From contig JWZX01000601.1 in the NCBI GenBank assembly GCA_001275005.1, forward strand, positions 1 through 18,627: a stretch of DNA of 18,627 nt. The letters are read 5' to 3'. The notes under the pieces are model-generated. The model did no database searches. It was given only the letters and a program-made list of their open reading frames with translations, and was not told the origin of the DNA. The position numbers and the translations under genes were made by a program. The DNA is from Chrysochromulina tobinii (lineage: Eukaryota > Haptophyta > Prymnesiales > Chrysochromulinaceae). How positions within the stretch are numbered: position 1 is the stretch's first letter; each line of letters opens with the position of its first letter. Positions 8,343-15,984 of the stretch are shown here, piece after piece.

Positions 8343-9854
8343 ATGGTAGACTATTCCAAGTGGGCCAACTTGGACGACGACGACGATGACGACGACGTCC
8401 CCGTCAAGAAGGCGCCCGCCAAGGAGGCGGCAGCCGTCGACATGACGCCCGCCAAGGAGGTGGCGCCTGTCGAAATGTGCCAGGGCGCGGTCGTCCGGCT
8501 GCATCGGGGCAGCTTTTGCTACGTGAGCACGGACGGCGAAACGTACGACGAATCGCTCTGCCAAGTTATGTCGTTCAATCGCGACAAATTGGCGTGGATG
8601 TGCAAGTGGAAGGGCCGTGAGGTGCCCATTCCCGAGACAGCCTTGCGCCTGTGCTTCAGCCTGCTGCCGTCCGCTCTGGACAACCTACACTTCCATCACA
8701 AGATCGAGTTCGAGACGGCCCAGGGCTCGTGCGGCCGCGGCCTCGTCGCGGGGGAAGACATCAAGCAAGGCTCGCCCATCTTTGAGGAGCCGTGCCTCCT
8801 GGTCGTGTACAAGAGCGCCGTGTCGCCCATCGAGCAGCATGAGCTGCGCTGGCGGGCATACCAGATGCTCAAGAACTTGGCCTCGCGAGGGAATTCGTCG
8901 TACAAGAAAGCCGTCGCGGCCTTCGATCAGCTCGGCACGTCCAGCGTCGTGCCCGAGCACGTGCGCACCTCGGCCATCGAGATCGCCCGAGTCTCTCCAG
9001 ATCCCCGAGCAAGGGCGGCTTCCTCCGCTTCCACTTACGCTGAGGAGATCGAGAGCGTCCTCATGCGCTTCCACTGCAACCAATTCTCGTTCTACAACGG
9101 CGCACCCGACAACGACCCGTCCTTTAATGCGTCGGCCGTCTTCTCGTACACCAGCCGGATCAACCACAGCTGCGCGCCGAACATGGCCTTGATTCGAAAG
9201 TACTCATATCGGAAGCTGCATGATCTGCCGACCAAGCTGGAGGCGGACGGCGGCATCACGATGGCTGTCGCGGCGCGCGACATTGCCAAGGGGGAACGCC
9301 TCACGTTCAGCTACGACACCACGATCGCCGCGACACGTATATACGAGAAGGAGAAGACGGTTGCGGCCGTGCCTGACCAGAGCCTCGGCGTCACGCACAG
9401 GCGCGAGCGGCTGCTCAACACCCTCAGCTTCCTGTGCGGCTGCGAGCGGTGCGTCGCCGATCTGGCCGACGAGAAGGCAGCGGCAAAGGGATCGGCGGTG
9501 AAGGGGGCGGCGGCGAAGGGGGCGGCGGCGAAGGGGGCACCGAAGCCGGCGCCCGAGTTGGCGCCGCACGAGGTGTCGTCTAGCGAGACGGCAACACATG
9601 CGGTGAAGGCATTGGATACGGCCCTTAGTTCGGAGGCGCGTTCGGACGTGGCCGCCAAGGCTGATCCGCCGCCGACGCAGGGCAGCGTCGATAGCGATGG
9701 CGGTGGGTCCGCTGGGTCGCCGGGCATCATCAACAGGTTCAACTTGCAGACAGCTTCGATGGCGACCGCGCTGCTCTACTTGGCTGCCGCCGCCGCCGCG
9801 CTGGCTTTGGCGTCCGTCGCTTTGGCGACCGCGTTGGCGCGCCGGCGTCGGTGA
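8343..9854 (+). CDS. SET-domain protein (SMYD-like, no MYND finger) with C-terminal membrane segment
   Basis: The uninterrupted frame gives 503 residues. The N-terminus MVDYSKW followed by eight Asp (11-18) resembles the start of Hsp90 co-chaperone CDC37. Residues ~47-105 may be a small SH3-like barrel. The SET domain begins at GRGLVAGEDIKQG (131-143), continues through HCNQFSF (244-250), RINHSCAPN (272-280) and ERLTFSYD (318-325), and ends in the post-SET cluster CGCERC (365-370). These match the AdoMet-binding and catalytic motifs of SMYD-class lysine methyltransferases, but the zinc MYND insert is absent. Repeats of AAAKG (~378-400) precede a hydrophobic stretch at ~474-498 and a terminal Arg cluster, suggesting a tail anchor. 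A start at 8250 is possible but adds no recognisable sequence. Splicing at 9851 would extend the C-terminus to 10100. Confidence 0.85.
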   Translation: MVDYSKWANLDDDDDDDDVPVKKAPAKEAAAVDMTPAKEVAPVEMCQGAVVRLHRGSFCYVSTDGETYDESLCQVMSFNRDKLAWMCKWKGREVPIPETALRLCFSLLPSALDNLHFHHKIEFETAQGSCGRGLVAGEDIKQGSPIFEEPCLLVVYKSAVSPIEQHELRWRAYQMLKNLASRGNSSYKKAVAAFDQLGTSSVVPEHVRTSAIEIARVSPDPRARAASSASTYAEEIESVLMRFHCNQFSFYNGAPDNDPSFNASAVFSYTSRINHSCAPNMALIRKYSYRKLHDLPTKLEADGGITMAVAARDIAKGERLTFSYDTTIAATRIYEKEKTVAAVPDQSLGVTHRRERLLNTLSFLCGCERCVADLADEKAAAKGSAVKGAAAKGAAAKGAPKPAPELAPHEVSSSETATHAVKALDTALSSEARSDVAAKADPPPTQGSVDSDGGGSAGSPGIINRFNLQTASMATALLYLAAAAAALALASVALATALARRRR

Positions 9855-10100
9855 TAGGAATGAGTGTGTGTGTGTGTGAAAAGTCAGATCTGACCGGGCC
9901 ACTGTTTGGCTTCGTGTGTCTCTGTGTGTGTTTACAGCGTACACCACACGCAGCAGCTGGCAGCGGCAGCGCAGGTGGGCGACGCCCGACGCGTAGGGGA
10001 TCCGGCGCGCATCCGGAAGAAGATGCAACTCATGCAAGATCACCGCGAGATGAAGATGCCCAATCGAATTAAGGCCGCGCGCGAGACCGGGCGGCGATAA
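9851..10100 (+). other. Possible 87-bp intron (9851-9937) and terminal exon (9938-10100) of the SET gene
   Basis: A GT at 9851 lies one base before the TGA, and a strong acceptor GTGTTTACAG ends at 9937. Joining 9850 to 9938 keeps the frame and adds 53 residues, to a TAA at 10098-10100. The added peptide is basic and hydrophilic (RIRKKMQLMQDHREMKMPN). The donor (CG|GTGATA) is weak, so this is an alternative model. If it is true, the membrane segment would be followed by a soluble tail instead of ending the protein. Confidence 0.4.
9859..9876. repeat. Short GT dinucleotide run
   Basis: A short (GT)n tract lies just after the SET gene's TGA, inside the possible intron. Confidence 0.6.
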
Positions 10101-10363
10101 GCGCCCGGCCCAACGACTGGTCGAGTATGGTTGTGGTAAGGGGGTCCAGGGGTCCCTCTAGATTCGAAAACTGCCTGTGAAGACGAGACGTTAGTGTGAA
10201 CGCTGTTTGAGCAGAGAGAAACACCGCAGCCTGTGCTGTCTGACGTCGCGCAAACGCCACGCCGCCGGCGAAGCAACCCAAGCGGGCTGCCAAGAAGCGG
10301 CCCGGCAAGAAAAAGGCACATCGCCCGCCACTCGCCACCATAGGTTCCGCAGCCTCCACCTCG

Positions 10364-11875
10364 ATGCCCACCGGAGCGGCTACAGAAACCGCCGCTGAGA
10401 AGCTTGACGAGGTCGAACGCGACAAAGATAGCAATGCAGAGCGCACGCAGCCTACGCCAGAGCTTCTGTGGCCAAAGGACGGGTTCAAGGACCGCTTCTC
10501 ACTCACTGTGAGCCGCCGCGTCTTTGACGGTTGGGTCACCCAGCCCAGCCCGTGCTGCGCCGCAGCGTCTGTTGCTGGCGCGTGCAATATTGTACTCGGT
10601 CTTAGGGCGATGAACGAGGCCGACGCACCGCTATCGCACAGCGACGTCGCCGCGATCATGCACGGCATGATATCGGAGCACCTCGCAAAGCGCCACGCCT
10701 CCGTGTGCCGGCTACTCGGCGTGCCGTCATGCGAGCCCGCATTCGACGCCCTCCGCGCCAACCTTGCGGCCGAGGGGCGCTCGCTCGGCGGCCAAAAGGA
10801 GCTCGGCTGCAAGCCCAAGGAGGCTCTCGAGCGGTTGCGGCTCGTGTGCGTTGAGCAGATGGCCAAGGTGGCGGCGGCTGCCGCCGCCGCACCGGCGAGC
10901 AGCGACGGCGCCTGTACGTCCAGCGAGCCCAACCGCCTGTGGGTTGCATTGCTCGAGTGTCTGCCTGAGGCTCCTGCGGCCGGCGCGCCCGCCGGCGCGC
11001 CCGCCAGCGTACCGGACTGCGAAGAGGAGCAGGAGGAGGAGGAGGAGGAGGAGACACTGCTATCGGGCGGCAAGGGCGGCGGGACCGGCGCCGACAACTT
11101 CGGCCTCAAAGTGCGCAAGGAGCTCAAGACCCTGATCAACAAGCTCACCGGAAGTGAGCAGCTGGGCCCTCAGGCGGCACGGCTGCACACCTCGATGATC
11201 GGCAATTGGGGCATCCGCGGCGCGGTCAAGGAGCTGAGCGAAGCCGCCTACTTGCGCTCGCTCGATCCGCGCCTCAAGAAGCTGCAGCAGTGGCATGCGG
11301 AGGCCACTGCTGCCAACGGCCAGCCCACGCCAGTGGATGCGGTAACGGCCGATGCACCTGTGCCGGTGGCATCGGTCGAGCTGTCCGAGAAGGAGAATGA
11401 GAGCGCACAGCCGAGCGAACGCTCGGAGGCACCGAGCGTCGCGGAGGGGGCGTGCCTCGGTGGCAGCACGGAGGACGCCGTCGCGGGCGCCGCGGCCTCC
11501 GGCGCTGTTGCGCTGATCCGAGGTCTCGCGACGGTGCGTGCGAAGACGCTGATGTCGAAACGAATCAAAGGGGCACCAGCACCGCCTATCACGGTCAAGG
11601 CCAACGACGGCGAGAAGGAGATCGACGACGCGTGGCAGGCCTTCAAGGTGGCCTTTGGGCGAGAGGGCACAGCCCTCATCGTGCACCACAAGAACCACTA
11701 CTCACTCGTGTTCGCTCTGCGCGAGTGGACCGAGGCAGAGGGCACTGCGGTCCGCGAGGTGCTCACCGCGCGCAAGGGGCAGCGGCCCACAGCCTGGGTG
11801 CCATGGGACGAGATCCACGGGCTCATCGCGCGCTGGGCGGGCTACGCCGTCATCCAGGTCAGTCGTGAGGTCTGA
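10364..11875 (+). CDS. Probable papain-fold protein resembling the BIVM family
   Basis: The protein has 503 residues. A conserved-looking N-terminal block (36-120) has VTQPSPCCAAASVAGACNI (58-76), a pattern in which a Cys (C64 or C65) opens a helix, as in papain-like and C39-like folds. A Glu-rich run sits at 220-229. The C-terminal block (~415-500) has TALIVHHKNHYSLVFALREW (436-455), then LTARKGQRPTAWVPWDEI and WAGYAVIQVS. The NHYSL His (H445) would pair with the Cys. The C-terminal block recalls BIVM, a poorly characterised eukaryotic family, but this is from memory and not from a search. The middle is Ala-rich linker. The frame stays open upstream to a stop at 10241 and encodes a Lys-rich stretch, so the true start may be further 5' or spliced. 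Activity is unknown. Confidence 0.7.
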   Translation: MPTGAATETAAEKLDEVERDKDSNAERTQPTPELLWPKDGFKDRFSLTVSRRVFDGWVTQPSPCCAAASVAGACNIVLGLRAMNEADAPLSHSDVAAIMHGMISEHLAKRHASVCRLLGVPSCEPAFDALRANLAAEGRSLGGQKELGCKPKEALERLRLVCVEQMAKVAAAAAAAPASSDGACTSSEPNRLWVALLECLPEAPAAGAPAGAPASVPDCEEEQEEEEEEETLLSGGKGGGTGADNFGLKVRKELKTLINKLTGSEQLGPQAARLHTSMIGNWGIRGAVKELSEAAYLRSLDPRLKKLQQWHAEATAANGQPTPVDAVTADAPVPVASVELSEKENESAQPSERSEAPSVAEGACLGGSTEDAVAGAAASGAVALIRGLATVRAKTLMSKRIKGAPAPPITVKANDGEKEIDDAWQAFKVAFGREGTALIVHHKNHYSLVFALREWTEAEGTAVREVLTARKGQRPTAWVPWDEIHGLIARWAGYAVIQVSREV

Positions 11876-12782
11876 ATTGTCCGTATCGGCGGACCGTCGG
11901 ACCTGGGACGGGGTCGGAGCCCGGCGTCGATCCCAGAGCGCGGGCGTCGTCCTGCGTTGAATCTTTCGGTTCGATTCACTTCGTATTCGACGGGACGCTG
12001 TTTACACTCGTTCGACTTCGTTAATAAGTTTATCGATATGTAAGCGCGCGGGTTTCCGGGTTAACGTCGACGAACTCGAATTCGGCGGGACCCGCGCGCG
12101 CGCGGCGCGAACGGCGAAGGAGTCGCGTCCCGCTCCAGGTAGACCTCCCGCGTCCCGGGTCGCGGGTCCCGCGCGCGAGGCAGCCGCGTTAGGCGTTTTA
12201 CCGCTTACTCCCCGGCCGGACGCGCCCCCAGCCCGCGGCCCGGCGCCGCCCGCCGCCCGGTACCCGGGCTACCGCCGGCGACCCCCCGGCGCCCGGGCCC
12301 CGCCCCCCCCGGAGCGGGGCGAGGGCGGACTTAAGGGCGGACGCACGCGGCGCCACGGCGGCTCGGTGGCATACCCACTACCCCGATCCCGGGCCGCGCG
12401 CGGCCGCCCGGCGCCGCGGCGCGGTATTCACGCGGATGGCAATTTAACGTGTGACGCGGACTCGGGAGCCTGGGACCCGCCCGATCCGGACCGCGACGGG
12501 ACGGCGACGCGGCCATCCATGCGCGGATCGGATCGCATCGCGATCTGCGCCGTGCGGGTCGCTGCGAGCGACGCCAGCCGACCTGACCCGGTCGCAGCCG
12601 TGAGCCGAGGCAGCTGGCACCGTCCATGCGTCTCGTCTTTCGAGTGGAGGCTGGAGTTAGGGTCTTTGCGTCGTTCGACGCCGCGCGACGAGTAGGCCTG
12701 TCACGCTGAGTATTCCGCTGTCAGGGACCCGAGCTTGGAGCTACGACCCCGGACCGGACGTTACCGTGTATTAGGGTACCCA
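11876..12782. other. Gene-free, extremely GC-rich intergenic region
   Basis: This lies between the convergent ends of the BIVM-like (+) and JmjC (-) genes. Positions 11965-12020 hold six TTCG tetramers in 56 bases. From ~12060 to ~12420 the sequence is almost entirely G/C, with CCGCGCGCGCGC-type runs and poly-C stretches. CTGGGA/TCCCAG arms could form a hairpin near 11899-11936. No protein domain, tRNA or rRNA could be recognised. Confidence 0.55.
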
Positions 12783-14147
12783 TTAGGTCAACGTTGTCAT
12801 CAACCGGCAAACGATTGCCATCCCAGGCCCAGCGTCACCGTCACTATCCTCGCCGCCGTCACTTGAGCTAGCTCGCAGCGCACAACCTCTCGCGCTATCA
12901 GCGTCGCACTCGCCAACTCGGTCTCCATAGCGAGAGAGGCGCGCCCTGCCGCTCTGCACCTCGTCGAGCGCGTCGCCCGCCCACATAGCGGCTGCATGCA
13001 ACGCCAGCCGACGCACGTCGCTCTCGCCAGTTGAGATCTCTCGGAAGCGGAGCGTGGCCGACGCTGGTCCGCTCAGGTGTACGTAAGCATACACATGCTC
13101 GCTCGAGAAGAGCCATCGGCGCTCCTCAGTGGCCTCATCGTCCTCGTCGGCTGCCGCACTTGCGCCGCCGTGGGCGCCGCCGTGGGCGCTACCATGCACG
13201 CCGCCGCCGCTTGAGTCGCCGTGCGCGCCGCCCACGTCTCCTCCGAAGGCGTACGTCGCGAGGCACTCAGGATTGAGGAAGTCGGAGATTGCGAGCGCCT
13301 GCTCCATTCGGAGCTCGAGGAATTGCATGAAGAGAGCGCGGCTAGCGAGGCTCACGGCGAGCCCCGCGCCGCCCGCGTAGACCAACGGCAGCTTTCGCTG
13401 TCTCGAGCGTCCGAGCTCTGCGGAGATCGCACGAGCGTGCGCCGCCCCCACAAACGGCTCTGCCGTCGTCATGAAGCGAGGCAAGCTGGCCGGTCGGCAG
13501 TGGAAGCAGCGTGCGCCGTGCGGCGAGAGAGCCATGCGCCGATTTTGGCCGCCCCAGCCGACTGTCCAGGACGCGTTGTTGCACGTGCCGTGGTACCACC
13601 CATCGGGCACGACAATCGTTTCACCCGCCTCCTGCACGCAGGCTGGCACCGGCGCACCCGGCCTTGCATAATGAGCGCACACGTCCAAGATGGCGCTGCA
13701 CTCGCCCTCGACATCATGAGTGCAGGCCGGATCCGCCGGCGGACGCAACGCCCAGATCTTGCGACCTTGCAGCAGCAGCATCGCCGTGACCCCGTGATAG
13801 TGGCGGCCCAGGTCAATCTGTCCGGTGCCGTTGAGGCCGACTGAGATCATGGGCGTCAGGTCGATCGACTGCACGGCTGGCGGCAGTGGATGCCGCTCGC
13901 GCAGCACGCGAAAGATTCGGGGCTCGTGCTCGCCCGGCGGGTTGGAGAGTGTGTAAGGAAGGCCATCCGAGGTGATGGTGCCGAATTCAAACACCGCGCC
14001 CGTGGCAACAGGCCGCCCAAACTCCCTGACGACGTCCAATGTACTCCCTCCCGGCAGCAATCGTGGCCGAGGGTCCTCGCTCATGAGCGTCCAGAAAGTG
14101 GGCGCGTCAGGCAGCTCCGAGAGGCGTTCGCAGGCAGTGAATGGCAT
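12783..14147 (-). CDS. JmjC/cupin-fold protein of the JMJD8 type
   Basis: The protein has 454 residues. The JmjC core spans ~95-202. It includes ISVGLNGTGQIDLGRHYHGV (101-120), LLQGRKIWALRPP (125-137) and AGETIVVPDGWYHGTCNN (174-191). These match the JmjC layout of a metal-site HxD/HxH, a GxK-W-L-PP turn, and a distal His in a PxxWxH motif. Candidate ligands are H116, H118 and H186. The HxH, in place of HxD/E, recalls JMJD8, an ER-lumenal relative without proven demethylase activity, so histone demethylation should not be assumed. Residues ~220-290 are helical, ~303-332 is a Gly/His-rich linker, and the C-terminal ~345-454 is unrecognised. The frame stays open for 38 codons upstream of 14147 without an ATG, so an extra 5' exon carrying a signal peptide is possible. 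Confidence 0.75.
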   Translation of the reverse strand: MPFTACERLSELPDAPTFWTLMSEDPRPRLLPGGSTLDVVREFGRPVATGAVFEFGTITSDGLPYTLSNPPGEHEPRIFRVLRERHPLPPAVQSIDLTPMISVGLNGTGQIDLGRHYHGVTAMLLLQGRKIWALRPPADPACTHDVEGECSAILDVCAHYARPGAPVPACVQEAGETIVVPDGWYHGTCNNASWTVGWGGQNRRMALSPHGARCFHCRPASLPRFMTTAEPFVGAAHARAISAELGRSRQRKLPLVYAGGAGLAVSLASRALFMQFLELRMEQALAISDFLNPECLATYAFGGDVGGAHGDSSGGGVHGSAHGGAHGGASAAADEDDEATEERRWLFSSEHVYAYVHLSGPASATLRFREISTGESDVRRLALHAAAMWAGDALDEVQSGRARLSRYGDRVGECDADSARGCALRASSSDGGEDSDGDAGPGMAIVCRLMTTLT

Positions 14148-14368
14148 GTGCGGCTCTTCACGCCACGAGGGTGAGGAGCGGCGTCGGCAGGGCAGGCTTT
14201 TCCAGTCCCCAGCAGCAGCACTTTTCCCTCCGCGTTCGCCGCGGCCCGCGGATTATGTGGAAACGCGACACCCTCATCATTCATAGCGAAAAGGTCAAAC
14301 TTGCCTGCACCTAACACAAATTCCCCACCATGCCTGCGATGTCCGGAACTTGGAACGATGTGGCGAAT

Positions 14369-14495
14369 GTGTAACGCAACCGCGCTCACAGGCACGGTTA
14401 GAGTTCGTCAGAGTCGCCATGTCCGTCGCGCGTCGGGTCAAACCCGGGTCTGAACCTGTGCAGATCTGAGCAGAACCACCTTGCCTGGCTGGCAT
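14369..14495 (-). repeat. Dispersed repeat, copy B
   Basis: Read on the minus strand, this copy matches 305-428 block by block and in the same order. It has extra bases after AGGTGGTT and after ATGGCGACTCT. It ends 221 bases upstream of the JmjC start codon and begins 130 bases beyond the glycosyltransferase stop. Its orientation relative to the downstream gene is the same as that of copy A. Confidence 0.75.
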
Positions 14496-14603
14496 GCCGC
14501 TTGTCGGGACGCGACCGCGCTCTTCACAGGCCGTCAGGCCGTCTCAACAGCCAATTCACACTCTGAACACACGCTGCAACGTGTGCCGGCACGTTACATG
14601 TAG

Positions 14604-14619
14604 TGTAGGTACACCTACA
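14604..14619. repeat. 7-bp-arm hairpin just 3' of the glycosyltransferase gene
   Basis: TGTAGGT and ACCTACA are perfect inverted arms around a two-base centre. The hairpin lies 5 bases past the glycosyltransferase stop codon, in the probable 3' UTR. No function is known. Confidence 0.45.
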
Positions 14620-14624
14620 GCCAC

Positions 14625-15779
14625 TCATGGCAACACCATGACATCTGTACCAGAGCACTTCTCAGGTTTGCCGGTGCATGAGGAGACGAGATTAAAGTTG
14701 AAGCGGCACTCGGCGCAGGTCGCCCGATTCAGCCGCTCCTGCAGGCAGCGATTCTTCCGTCGGAAGAGCTGCCAGCAAAAATGATCCTCCTGCCCAGCGT
14801 CAACATCGGCGTGCTCGAGGAATTTGAAGTAGGTGGGGCACCGCACATTGGCTTTCCAGGGCTTATGGCCCGCGTTGAAGTGGCGAGCTCGCATCGCCCC
14901 GAGATTGTGCTCATGGCGGAATGTGCGGTTCTTTGGGAACGCAAAAACGGGCGAATGGACCTCGCTCCGTACGAGAAAGAGGTACACGAAGAGCCCTTGG
15001 CATGCGTGGCCACCAACAAAGTTCCAGTCGTTCTCTCTCATCATCGTCGTGCGGTTGATGATATCCCATTCTTCCATCACGCGCAGGTGCCGAAGGGCAT
15101 CCCTGGGACGGCCGACCCAGTCAAAGCCAAGCAACGGATCAAACCTCCGCCGGCGAAGAACACGCACTGCCTGCTCGAAGATGCTCAGGCTGGGCTTGAG
15201 CAGCATCACGCCGGTGTTGATCGGGGAGTGTTGATCGGCGCTCGCCAGAAGGCGCACTGTCGAGTTGAGGAAGATGGTAAAGCTTTTTGTCCAGGCTTGC
15301 TCAATGTCACGACCCATCTTCCTGTTTTTTAGTCTACCATGAAGACTTGAGGGTGGCCTGCCTGAAGTACCTAAAAAAAGATCAACGTCCACGTCGGTGA
15401 ATAGTACAGCACGGTACTGCGTCAGCCGAAAGAGCTGCAGCTTGTAGAGCGCGTGCACGGATACTTGTCTTGTCCATTGGAAAGTTGAGTAGTTGAGCAT
15501 CGCCGTCCAATTTCGAATGAGCCGCTTGAGCGTCTCATCCAGCGGCAGTACATTCAGCAGGCGCGTCGCGGCAGACGCACAGAGAGATCGGACGTAGTTT
15601 TCGTCATTCGTGAGTACAACGAGCTCAGCCCGTCCCACCAAATAGGGAGCCAAAGCCAGATGTGACATAGAATAACACCACTTGATCAAGCCGCAGCTGC
15701 CAGCTCGACTGCTCGTGGAGCGGTTGTCTATGTCTTGAATGGCAGCCAGGCCGAGCAGTAGCTGCGGCCTGGGCACCAT
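14625..15779 (-). CDS. GT8-like nucleotide-sugar glycosyltransferase
   Basis: The protein has 384 residues. ALYKLQLFRLTQYRAVLFTD (110-129) leads into DVDVD (129-133), the DxD motif that holds the metal-nucleotide-sugar complex. SPINTGVMLLKPS (185-197) and HFNAGHKPW (300-308) match the N-x-G and H-x(n)-G-x-KPW motifs of GT8 (glycogenin/galactinol synthase-like) enzymes. The C-terminal ~70 residues are Cys-rich (C335, C345, C355, C358, C368, C375), suggesting disulfides and a secretory location. No signal peptide is visible in this frame, and a stop codon directly precedes the ATG. An overlapping frame from 15925 starts MYASFPLLQHSIKDTL and has a weakly hydrophobic stretch. It could be the missing N-terminus if an unseen splice or frameshift joins them. 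Donor and acceptor sugars are unknown. Confidence 0.75.
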   Translation of the reverse strand: MVPRPQLLLGLAAIQDIDNRSTSSRAGSCGLIKWCYSMSHLALAPYLVGRAELVVLTNDENYVRSLCASAATRLLNVLPLDETLKRLIRNWTAMLNYSTFQWTRQVSVHALYKLQLFRLTQYRAVLFTDVDVDLFLGTSGRPPSSLHGRLKNRKMGRDIEQAWTKSFTIFLNSTVRLLASADQHSPINTGVMLLKPSLSIFEQAVRVLRRRRFDPLLGFDWVGRPRDALRHLRVMEEWDIINRTTMMRENDWNFVGGHACQGLFVYLFLVRSEVHSPVFAFPKNRTFRHEHNLGAMRARHFNAGHKPWKANVRCPTYFKFLEHADVDAGQEDHFCWQLFRRKNRCLQERLNRATCAECRFNFNLVSSCTGKPEKCSGTDVMVLP

Positions 15780-15885
15780 TCAATCGCAGTCGAGAATCGG
15801 CTGTCGGCGGCGAGTAGCGAGAGTCTTTGAGACATGAAAGAGCCGCTCATCATGACGCTAGCGCCGAGCGTCAATACTAGGGTGT

Positions 15886-15893
15886 CCTTTATA
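15886..15893 (-). promoter_or_regulatory. TATA box candidate for the glycosyltransferase gene
   Basis: TATAAAGG on the minus strand lies 107 bases upstream of the ATG at 15779 and 33 bases upstream of two adjacent ATGs (15853, 15850) in another frame. It sits in the short divergent region shared with the IQ-motif gene. Confidence 0.4.
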
Positions 15894-15984
15894 GAATGTT
15901 GCAAGAGAGGGAATGATGCATACAAGTCGACAGAACACCCAGCGCCGCATATCTGACTAAACCAAACTCAGACATACACCGGGT

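Noticed and set aside
9204-10043. 279-residue minus-strand frame
   Set aside because: It is antisense to the SET gene; Arg-rich, no domain.
10069-11148. 359-residue open frame on the minus strand
   Set aside because: It is antisense to the BIVM-like gene, rich in Ser/Arg/Ala with no recognisable motif.
11960-11995. tRNA T-arm-like GGTTCGATTC
   Set aside because: No matching stems or anticodon arm could be built around it; it is part of the TTCG cluster.
15765-15779. 15-base GT...AG micro-intron at the glycosyltransferase start (GTGCCCAGGCCGCAG)
   Set aside because: It is far too short for a spliceosomal intron.
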